Of a DNA stretch of 7,458 bases, positions 1 through 4,691 are shown in pieces (position 1 is the first letter of the stretch; each line of letters begins with the position of its first letter). The notes under the pieces were generated by a model, which ran no database searches, was not told where the DNA came from, and saw only the letters and a list, made by a program, of their open reading frames with translations. The stretch is from assembly GCA_021202715.1 (NCBI GenBank), contig JAJQCL010000017.1, positions 1-7,458 of the forward strand. The letters are read 5' to 3'. A program made the position numbers and the translations under genes. The stretch is from Lachnospiraceae bacterium (lineage in GTDB: Bacteria > Bacillota > Clostridia > Lachnospirales > Lachnospiraceae).

Positions 1-1
1 G

Positions 2-316
2 AGTATTCATCAGAACAGCTATCATGACGCTTCGGTCTGCGGCCCGCAGATGTTATATTACCGGGACTCGGAGGAGGGAGAGCGGCTGGCCCGCTGCCTG
101 CAGCAGAGTTTTCTCGATGTGCAGCCGGACAACACGCGGGATATCAAGTACAACGACAATTATTACATTCTGCTCCATGTGAACTGTCCCATCGTCGTGG
201 CCGAGTGCGGATTCTTGAGCAACTGGGAGGAGTCGGAGCTGCTGATGCAGGAGGAATACCAGGAGCAGGTGGCCTGGGCGATTACGATGGGGATACTGAA
301 TTATCTGAATGCGTGA
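2..316 (+). CDS. cwlD: N-acetylmuramoyl-L-alanine amidase, CwlD-like (3' part only)
   Basis: This is the C-terminal 104 residues of an Amidase_3 zinc amidase, which cleaves the bond between N-acetylmuramic acid and L-alanine in peptidoglycan. The reading frame is open from the left edge, so the start lies outside the window. Seen in the sequence: SIHQNSYHD at the beginning, whose His is the usual zinc ligand of the family; a GPQMLYY strand; and near the end IVVAECGFLSN, whose Glu is the usual catalytic residue. The SIHQNS plus AECGFLSN combination is typical of CwlD, which acts with a deacetylase to make muramic-delta-lactam in the spore cortex. That narrower assignment is inference because the N-terminus, including any signal peptide, is missing. 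The gene ends with TGA at 314-316 and no convincing terminator follows it. Confidence 0.88.
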   Translation, partial: SIHQNSYHDASVCGPQMLYYRDSEEGERLARCLQQSFLDVQPDNTRDIKYNDNYYILLHVNCPIVVAECGFLSNWEESELLMQEEYQEQVAWAITMGILNYLNA

Positions 317-542
317 AAATGCAGAAACTGACAGAGGGGGCGGGAGACTCTGTGGATGGTGGGTATGACTGAAATCGCTGTGTTTCCGGGAAGCCGGATG
401 TACTGTGTATGGAGAGGAAGAGATTTAATCGGGAAGTTGACAGTATAAATCGTGCGGGCTATACTTCCCATAGAAAAATTCCGGCCCCGTTTTGTGGGCA
501 CTTTTGTGAAAAAAGCTGCTTCTTCGAGGTGTGGAGAGAGGG
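317..542 (+). other. Intergenic region between cwlD and the DUF2284 gene
   Basis: No gene is supported here. The first ~115 bases hold no clear hairpin followed by a T-run, so cwlD has no obvious intrinsic terminator. The second half holds a strong promoter at 437-465 and a leader of roughly 70 nt before the DUF2284 start. Short open frames occur (for example from 320 and from 398) but have no ribosome site and are not called. Confidence 0.6.
437..465 (+). promoter_or_regulatory. Sigma-A promoter for the DUF2284 gene
   Basis: TTGACA at 437-442 matches the -35 consensus exactly. It is separated by 17 nt from TATACT at 460-465, one base off the -10 consensus. Transcription would start near 472, giving a leader of about 70 nt. 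No palindrome overlaps it, so there is no sign of a dedicated repressor. Confidence 0.75.
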
Positions 543-1097
543 ATGAAAGAGAGTATGAGGAACAAACGGGAAGAACTGGAGGCGCGTATCGCGGAGCTTC
601 CGCTGCTGGAATATGGATTTCTGAAAACAGACCAGGTGGAATTTCTGGACAGAGTCCGTACGGTCTGCCGGGAGGAATGTCCGCAGTACGGAACCTCCTG
701 GGCCTGTCCCTCGGCAGTGGGAACCGTGGAAGAGTGCCGGGCGCGCTGCCAGGCCTACACCGATGTGATGATCTTTTCCACGATGACAGAGGTGCAGGAC
801 ATCACCAATCTGGAGGAGACGCTGGCCACCCGGGAGAGTCTGGAAGTGATAGCACGGGCCCTGCGGGAGATCCTGCGGGAGCTCTTCGGAGACTGCCTGA
901 TGCTCTCCACGGAATCCTGTGCTGTCTGTGCGCACTGCACTTATCCGGACGCGCCCTGCCGCCACCCGGAGCGCATGCTCCCCTGCGTGGAGAGCTATGG
1001 CATCCTGGTGACGGATCTGGCCGAGAAGGCAGGGATGACCTTCTTTGAGGACTATAACACGGTCGTGTGGTTCGGGGCGGCGTTTTTTAAAGAATGA
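543..1097 (+). CDS. DUF2284 family Cys-rich, predicted metal-binding protein
   Basis: A 184-residue soluble protein of the DUF2284 family, whose members are predicted to bind metal but whose function is unknown. Seen in the sequence: two cysteine clusters. The first is C42, C46, C55, C65, C69 within CREECPQYG, TSWACPSAVGT and CRARC. The second is C118, C126, C129, C132, C139, C148 within SCAVCAHC, APCRHPE and LPCVESYG. Such spacing would suit Fe-S or zinc binding (inference). No signal peptide or membrane segment is visible. Start choice: GGAG at 532-535 lies 7 nt before ATG 543; a GTG at 531 and an ATG at 555 are in frame alternatives. The gene has its own promoter at 437-465 and is followed by the separately promoted uma2 gene, so it is probably monocistronic. 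No terminator with a T-run was found after the stop. Confidence 0.85.
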   Translation: MKESMRNKREELEARIAELPLLEYGFLKTDQVEFLDRVRTVCREECPQYGTSWACPSAVGTVEECRARCQAYTDVMIFSTMTEVQDITNLEETLATRESLEVIARALREILRELFGDCLMLSTESCAVCAHCTYPDAPCRHPERMLPCVESYGILVTDLAEKAGMTFFEDYNTVVWFGAAFFKE

Positions 1098-1149
1098 ACG
1101 GATGTTTCGAAGAAAAACGACAGATGAAAACAAAAAGGTAAAACAATGG

Positions 1150-1178
1150 TTGAAAAACGGACGAAAATTTGATAAAAT
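1150..1178 (+). promoter_or_regulatory. Sigma-A promoter for the HTH-Uma2 gene
   Basis: TTGAAA at 1150-1155 and TAAAAT at 1173-1178 are separated by 17 nt, each one base from consensus. Transcription would begin around 1185, about 40 nt before the start codon at 1224. No clear palindromic operator was found, although the encoded protein carries its own HTH and could bind nearby. Confidence 0.7.
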
Positions 1179-1223
1179 ACGGATAAGAACAGAAGGAATA
1201 CAGGGAAAATGGGAGGCGGCGCA

Positions 1224-2018
1224 ATGACGGTAGAAGAAATGCGGGAACGCAAGAGGGAACTGGGATATTCCTATGAACAATTGTCGGAGCTGTCGGGGGT
1301 TCCGTTGGGAACGCTGCAGAAGGTTCTGGGAGGAAGCACCCGGGCGCCCCGCTATGAGACACTTCAGGCGCTGGAGGCTGTGCTGCTTCCTGATCGGCAG
1401 AGGTCTCCTGGTGCTGTTCGGGAGGAAGCAGTGCTTTACGGCTCCAAAGAACACAGGGGACTTCATTCGGCAGCGGATTATTACGCATTGCCGGAGGGAA
1501 CCCACAGGGAACTGATCGACGGGCAATTCTACGAGATGGCGGAGCCTCACGGGATTCATCAGCTGGTGTGCACAGAGATCGGGCGCTTCCTCAGTGAGTA
1601 TGTGCGGAAGCAGGGCGGCTCCTGTCTTGTCTTTCCTGCACCGGTGAATGTTCACCTGGACGCCGATGATCGGACCGTCGTCGCGCCGGATGTAACCGTT
1701 CTGTGCGACCGGGACAAGTTCCGACGGGGGCGCATCTATGGCGCGCCGGATCTGGTGGTGGAGGTCCTGTCCCCTTCGACAGCAAAAAAGGACCGCTATT
1801 TGAAACTGTGGAAGTACACCGCGGCCGGTGTGCGGGAATACTGGCTGGTGGACTGGCAGCGCGGACGGGTGGTCGTCTATCAGCTGGACGGAGCGGAGGA
1901 CGGCCAGGAGATTGCGCTTTATGGATTTCAGGATGCGGTTCCAGTCGGGATCTGGGGCGGCGCCTGTGTGGTGAATTTCGCGGAGATTGAAGAATTTATC
2001 GCTCCTTTGCGGGACTGA
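1224..2018 (+). CDS. HTH (XRE-like) - Uma2 (DUF820) fusion endonuclease
   Basis: A 264-residue two-domain protein. Residues 1-55 form an XRE/Cro-like helix-turn-helix (YSYEQLSELSGVPLGTLQKVL, then YETLQALEAVL). Residues ~80-262 are a Uma2 domain of the PD-(D/E)XK nuclease fold. Visible family motifs are HRELIDGQFYEM (E97), VVAPDVTVL (D156), GAPDLVVEVLSPST (E180) followed by AKKDRYLK, and GVREYWLVD. The presumed metal-binding set D156/E180/K is therefore present, so the enzyme is likely catalytically competent. Uma2 proteins are widespread and often multi-copy, and their cellular role is not established; a DNA-targeting or self-regulated toxin-like role is inference. Start choice: GGGAGG at 1211-1216 stands 7 nt before ATG 1224, so the upstream in-frame ATG at 1209 overlaps the ribosome site and is unlikely. 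The 3' end is duplicated at 3559-3635. Confidence 0.85.
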   Translation: MTVEEMRERKRELGYSYEQLSELSGVPLGTLQKVLGGSTRAPRYETLQALEAVLLPDRQRSPGAVREEAVLYGSKEHRGLHSAADYYALPEGTHRELIDGQFYEMAEPHGIHQLVCTEIGRFLSEYVRKQGGSCLVFPAPVNVHLDADDRTVVAPDVTVLCDRDKFRRGRIYGAPDLVVEVLSPSTAKKDRYLKLWKYTAAGVREYWLVDWQRGRVVVYQLDGAEDGQEIALYGFQDAVPVGIWGGACVVNFAEIEEFIAPLRD

Positions 2019-2058
2019 GGGCAAGTTCCTCCCGGTTGTCCGGCATTGCCTCTTCAAT
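1942..2058 (+). repeat. Left copy of a 117-bp diverged direct repeat (uma2/lysR convergent 3' junction)
   Basis: Aligns without gaps to 3559-3675; about 15 mismatches were counted by hand, roughly 87% identity. The copy holds the last ~25 codons of uma2, its stop, and on the opposite strand the tail of a lysR gene. Similarity stops abruptly just after 2058, where the AT-rich insert begins. Confidence 0.85.
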
Positions 2059-2061
2059 TTC
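1996..2061 (-). pseudogene. Remnant of a lysR 3' end (last ~21 codons)
   Basis: Read on the - strand this encodes EIEEAMPDNREELALSPAKE-R-stop. It matches the C-terminus of the intact LysR protein encoded at 3613-4518 (IEEEMPDNRKEPALSPLKEQ-stop), with the stop codon at the equivalent place. Upstream on the - strand the frame meets a TAA almost at once and similarity ends, so only the tail survives. It overlaps the uma2 3' end, as the intact lysR overlaps the uma2 remnant at 3613-3635. It is a relic marking the ancestral gene order, not a functional gene. Confidence 0.75.
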
Positions 2062-2092
2062 TTAAACCATAACACATCTGAGAGGTTTGGCA

Positions 2093-2134
2093 GCATGGCA
2101 ATCCGTTACAGTGCCATTCCGAAGAGGAATGGCA
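2093..2134 (+). repeat. 42-bp interspersed repeat, copy 1
   Basis: Matches 6777-6818 at 35 of 42 positions without gaps (hand alignment). From ATG 2095 a 20-codon frame reads MAIRYSAIPKRNGTVGRVVI and stops at 2155-2157. The second copy has the same frame (MAICYSAIPGRNG). A GAGAGG lies upstream at 2080-2085. Whether this is a translated micropeptide, a small mobile repeat or both cannot be decided here. Confidence 0.7.
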
Positions 2135-2145
2135 CTGTTGGACGG
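2103..2145 (+). other. Long hairpin upstream of the HTH/nucleotidyltransferase module
   Basis: ACAGTGCCATTCC (2108-2120) pairs perfectly with GGAATGGCACTGT (2126-2138) around a 5-nt loop, GAAGA. Four more pairs (CCGT 2103-2106 with ACGG 2142-2145) can form past a small internal loop. There is no T-run after it, so it is not a standard intrinsic terminator on this strand. It could act as a transcript-end stabiliser for uma2, a weak terminator, or part of a small mobile repeat. Confidence 0.75.
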
Positions 2146-2170
2146 GTGGTCATCTGAATGGCAGATGATA

Positions 2171-2199
2171 TTGACATTATAACGGCATACCGTTATAAT
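2171..2199 (+). promoter_or_regulatory. Perfect-consensus promoter for the HTH/nucleotidyltransferase module
   Basis: TTGACA at 2171-2176, a 17-nt spacer, and TATAAT at 2194-2199 match the sigma-A consensus at all twelve positions. Transcription would begin near 2206. This places the in-frame ATG at 2158 upstream of the transcript and favours ATG 2233 as the start of the HTH gene. Confidence 0.88.
2176..2199 (+). promoter_or_regulatory. 24-bp palindromic operator overlapping the module promoter
   Basis: Arms ATTATAACGG (2176-2185) and CCGTTATAAT (2190-2199) are perfect inverted repeats around CATA. The palindrome fills the spacer and the whole -10 box and touches the last base of the -35. 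Binding by a dimer of the HTH protein encoded just downstream would block RNA polymerase, which is the usual autoregulation of antitoxin operons. The repressor identity is inference. Confidence 0.75.
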
Positions 2200-2232
2200 A
2201 CTGCCAAAGAGAACGAAAAGGAACAGAATCTT

Positions 2233-2802
2233 ATGATTATCACAGATTTACTGCAACAAAAACACATGACAAAATATCAGCTCGCCAGATACAGTGAGGT
2301 TCCTTATACTACTTTAAATGATATCTGCAATGGGAAAACAAGACTTGCCAAATGCAGCGCGGAAACCGTATATCGTCTTGCAAAAGCACTGAATATTCCG
2401 ATGGAGCAGCTCCTGGAATCAGAAATGGAAAAAAGGTGCTCTTTTGATCTGTTTAAAAGCAATGTCTGTCATAGACTTAAAAACATGGGAGACATTGATT
2501 TCCTGATTGATGCCCTGGAGCAGGACGATATTCGGTTGTATTATCAGAAAAAGTGGTATCCGGAAAGCCTGTATTTGCTCGCGATGGTAGATTATCTCAG
2601 CCGGGAGAATCAGATTGAACTGTGTGAGGAATACAATGATCTGCGCACCCGGAAACTCCCTGAAGTGATTTATCCTGCCGGTATTCTGGCATTATGTGTC
2701 GCAGAAAAAAATGACAGGGCAAAAGAACAGGCCAGAAAAGATGCCATACCGGAATTTATGCGGTTCAATATCGTGGAAAGTGAGGTTAGAAATGTCAACT
2801 GA
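2233..2802 (+). CDS. XRE-family HTH protein, probable antitoxin/autorepressor
   Basis: A 189-residue protein. Residues ~1-62 form an XRE helix-turn-helix (MTKYQLARYSEVPYTTLNDI, then SAETVYRLAKALNIPMEQLL). The remaining ~125 residues are acidic and largely helical by eye, and I do not recognise them as a named domain. Start choice: AAGGA at 2218-2222 lies 10 nt before ATG 2233, and the consensus promoter at 2171-2199 lies inside the upstream in-frame extension from ATG 2158, so the longer form is unlikely to be made. It overlaps the next gene by 11 bases (2792-2802), implying translational coupling. Paired HTH and nucleotidyltransferase genes of this layout occur as toxin-antitoxin or phage-defence modules (AbiE-like and MNT-type families), so an antitoxin that represses its own promoter through the 2176-2199 palindrome is the favoured role. 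Base composition is clearly more AT-rich than uma2 or acn, suggesting transfer. Confidence 0.8.
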   Translation: MIITDLLQQKHMTKYQLARYSEVPYTTLNDICNGKTRLAKCSAETVYRLAKALNIPMEQLLESEMEKRCSFDLFKSNVCHRLKNMGDIDFLIDALEQDDIRLYYQKKWYPESLYLLAMVDYLSRENQIELCEEYNDLRTRKLPEVIYPAGILALCVAEKNDRAKEQARKDAIPEFMRFNIVESEVRNVN

Positions 2803-3556
2803 GAACAGTGAAGTCTTTACCAGAGATACTCTGGACCTGTATTTGAAAGAGCTGGCAAAAGAATACAAAAAACTGGGAGGGAGAAATTTTCCGATTGAAA
2901 TCATTCTCATCGGCGGCGCCGCTATTATTGAACGTTATGGTTTCCGGGAAATGACGACAGACATTGATGCCGTCATGCCTGCAGTATCCATCATGAAGGA
3001 AGCGATTCGTCATGTGGGAGATCATTTTGGACTGCCAAATGGCTGGTTGAATGAGGACTTTAAGATGACAGATTCATATTCAACACGTCTTAGTCAGTAT
3101 TCGGTTCCTTATAAAACCTTTAATCAGGTGCTTCGGGTACGGGTCGTCACAGGGGAGTATCTGATTGCCATGAAACTGCGTGCAGGAAGAAAATATAAGA
3201 ATGATTTATCGGATGTTGTGGGCATTCTTTCGGAGCATGAGGCGATGGGGAAATCAATTGGATATGATCAAATTGATTTAGCAGTCAAAAATCTGTATGG
3301 GAGCTGGGAAGGCTTTTCAGATGATTCGGTTTCTTTTATCCATCATGTGTTAGAAGAGAAGGACTACCGAGGCATGTATGAGCAGATTCGGGAAGGAGAA
3401 AAAAAGGCCAGGGAAATCCTGATTGAATCGCAGGATGCTTCTTCTCACGCACTGAGAGAAGACGATATTGACCGGATTTTAGCGCATCAAACAAAACAGA
3501 CATCAAAATCTTCCGTTCTTGCTCAGCTTCGACAGCGAAAAAAGACCGTTACCTGA
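2792..3556 (+). CDS. DUF6036-like nucleotidyltransferase, probable toxin partner
   Basis: A 254-residue protein with minimal-nucleotidyltransferase features: IILIGGAAIIERYG (GG at 41-42) followed by MTTDIDAVMP, giving the TxDID pattern with acidic residues D57 and D59. A second conserved-looking block is YLIAMKLRAGRKYKNDLSD (K128, R130, D138, D141). This matches the DUF6036/AbiEii-like group, whose members transfer nucleotides and often act as toxins neutralised by a neighbouring HTH protein. The substrate here cannot be read from the sequence. Start choice: GAGG at 2782-2785 is 6 nt before ATG 2792, and the start overlaps the upstream stop; an in-frame ATG at 2696 lies deep inside the HTH gene. 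The C-terminal residues LRQRKKTVT (~246-254) are encoded by bases homologous to uma2 codons STAKKDRYLK read in another frame, so the native C-terminus was probably replaced on insertion or recombination. Confidence 0.8.
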   Translation: MSTENSEVFTRDTLDLYLKELAKEYKKLGGRNFPIEIILIGGAAIIERYGFREMTTDIDAVMPAVSIMKEAIRHVGDHFGLPNGWLNEDFKMTDSYSTRLSQYSVPYKTFNQVLRVRVVTGEYLIAMKLRAGRKYKNDLSDVVGILSEHEAMGKSIGYDQIDLAVKNLYGSWEGFSDDSVSFIHHVLEEKDYRGMYEQIREGEKKAREILIESQDASSHALREDDIDRILAHQTKQTSKSSVLAQLRQRKKTVT

Positions 3557-3635
3557 AGCGGTCGGGATCTGGGACGGCGCCTGCGCGGTGAATTTTGCGG
3601 AGATTGAGAATTTTATTGCTCCTTTAAGGGACTGA
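3527..3635 (+). pseudogene. Remnant of a second uma2 gene, internally deleted
   Basis: Bases 3527-3558 encode STAKKDRYLK in the uma2 frame, identical at peptide level to residues 185-194 of the intact Uma2 although 6 of 32 bases differ. The sequence then jumps to AVGIWDGACAVNFAEIENF and on to IAPLRD-stop (3633-3635), matching the Uma2 C-terminus. About 136 bp present in the intact gene (roughly 1806-1941) are missing and the two parts are in different frames. Everything 5' of STAKKD is absent, replaced by the nucleotidyltransferase gene. The synonymous differences show the copy diverged while still under coding selection, so it came from a paralogue or a diverged allele rather than a fresh duplication. 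Confidence 0.82.
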
Positions 3636-3675
3636 GGGCAGGTTCCTTTCGGTTGTCCGGCATTTCCTCTTCAAT
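3559..3675 (+). repeat. Right copy of the 117-bp diverged direct repeat
   Basis: Ungapped match to 1942-2058, with the mismatches spread along its length. It contains the uma2-like stop at 3633-3635 and the opposite-strand C-terminal codons of the intact lysR gene. Similarity ends after 3675, inside lysR. Confidence 0.85.
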
Positions 3676-4518
3676 GAAATGAATGAAATCGAGGAGTTCG
3701 TCGTTCAGCTGCTTACTTCGTGGATAGACAAACCAGGTATTTCTTGTGACAGGGGTGCCGTTCCGGCAGGTCATGGGAGTGAGAGTCAGATGCAGTTCAT
3801 TCTCAAACCCATGAGGAAGAAAGCAGCAGGTATATCCGTCGCCCCGATGGATGACCTGCCAGGCGAAATCAATGTAGCCGACGGACATTTCCTCCGGGAT
3901 GTCCGTGCCAAAGCGGTCCTGCCACCAGTCGGCGAAGAGACGGCGGGTCTGTTCGTTGGTGCTGTACCCGATACGCTGCATCGAGGGGAGGTCGTCCAGA
4001 TCGACCGGCTCGCGGGTGACCAGAAAGGCCTGATTCTGTGCGATTCGTTTCTGGTAAACGGCGCCTTCGTAGTCACCCCGGACGAATCCCACATCCACCG
4101 TTCCGTCGAGAACGCGACGAAAGAGGAGGTTGCTGGGTTCGTTGATGACCTGAAAAGTTACCTGAGGGTGCTGATTTCGATATTTCAGAAGAAGATCCGT
4201 CAGTGTGTATTTGCTGAAGGTATAGGAGGAACCGATGGTGATGACGGTCTGTTTTGAGGCACGGAGGGCAGAGAGTTCCTGTCGGATTTCTTCCATGAAC
4301 TGCAGATACATCCCGGCTCGCTCCGCCAGGCAGTCTCCCTCGGGGGTAAAGGAGAGGCCTTTGGGAGTGCGGAGGAGAATCTTTACCTGAAATTCTTCTT
4401 CCATCGCGTGGATGCGCTTGGTCAGAGCCGGCTGCGTCGTATATAGAAGTGCAGCGACCTTTGTCATGTTAGGATTTTTATGCAACTCGTATAAAATATT
4501 CCAGTCCGAATCCTTCAT
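3613..4518 (-). CDS. LysR-family transcriptional regulator
   Basis: A 301-residue LysR-type regulator, full family length. Residues ~1-62 form the winged HTH (MTKVAALLYTTQPALTKRIH, then ILLRTPKGLSFTPEG). A linker helix of acidic and basic residues follows to ~88, then the effector-binding domain (TVITIGSSYTFSKYTLTDLL, DVGFVRGDYEG, CCFLPHGFENE). Start: AGGAGG at 4531-4526 is 7 nt before ATG 4518. It lies downstream of acn on the same strand with its own promoter, and is likely the regulator of the acn/prpF cluster; the effector (a tricarboxylate such as aconitate or citrate) is inference. Its last codons run over the 3' end of the uma2 remnant in convergent overlap, and its C-terminal tail is duplicated as a relic at 1996-2061. 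Confidence 0.9.
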   Translation of the reverse strand: MKDSDWNILYELHKNPNMTKVAALLYTTQPALTKRIHAMEEEFQVKILLRTPKGLSFTPEGDCLAERAGMYLQFMEEIRQELSALRASKQTVITIGSSYTFSKYTLTDLLLKYRNQHPQVTFQVINEPSNLLFRRVLDGTVDVGFVRGDYEGAVYQKRIAQNQAFLVTREPVDLDDLPSMQRIGYSTNEQTRRLFADWWQDRFGTDIPEEMSVGYIDFAWQVIHRGDGYTCCFLPHGFENELHLTLTPMTCRNGTPVTRNTWFVYPRSKQLNDELLDFIHFIEEEMPDNRKEPALSPLKEQ

Positions 4519-4595
4519 CGCGGAGCCTCCTGCTTAGTTTGATTTCCCTGAATCCGTGTATCATTGAAGACAAAAGATTTGCCTGACATGATTGT

Positions 4596-4624
4596 ATTCT
4601 ATCAGATTTCTACAGATACAGCAA
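4596..4624 (-). promoter_or_regulatory. Probable sigma-A promoter for lysR
   Basis: On the - strand TTGCTG (4624-4619), a 17-nt spacer, and TAGAAT (4601-4596) resemble a sigma-A promoter. The -35 differs at two positions and the -10 at one. It lies about 78 nt upstream of the lysR start codon. Two related stretches, CTGTAGAA and CTGATAGAA, sit in the spacer and -10 and might be regulator half-sites, but this is weak. Confidence 0.5.
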
Positions 4625-4639
4625 GAAAGCATCATAAAC

Positions 4640-4673
4640 CGGACTCCCCGCGAGAGCAGGGAGACCGTTTTTT
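4640..4673 (+). terminator. Hairpin between acn and lysR with T-run on the + strand
   Basis: CGGACTCCC (4640-4648) pairs with GGGAGACCG (4659-4667) with one A-A mismatch and a 10-nt loop. Six Ts follow at 4668-4673 on the + strand. Read on the - strand, the direction of acn and lysR, the same hairpin is followed only by the scattered T-rich GTTTATGATGC. It sits 18 nt after the acn stop, so it probably ends acn transcription and may also block + strand read-through into acn. Confidence 0.6.
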
Positions 4674-4691
4674 CCAGAGGAAGGACGCAGA

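Noticed and set aside
459..2096. Long - strand open frame (545 codons) across the DUF2284 and uma2 genes
   Set aside because: It lies antisense to two well-supported genes with family motifs, has no recognisable domains, and is explained by GC-rich codon use of those genes. Only its first codons overlap the genuine lysR relic, in a different frame.
2158..2232. N-terminal extension of the HTH protein from ATG 2158
   Set aside because: A perfect promoter and palindrome lie within it, it immediately follows the TGA of the repeat frame, and a better-placed start with a ribosome site exists at 2233.
2696..2791. Upstream start of the nucleotidyltransferase at ATG 2696
   Set aside because: It would overlap the HTH gene by over 100 bases, whereas ATG 2792 has GAGG at the right distance and a typical coupling overlap.
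2059..3526. Insertion sequence or integron cassette
   Set aside because: No transposase or integrase gene, no terminal inverted repeats and no short exact target duplication were seen at the edges; the flanking copies are long and diverged instead.
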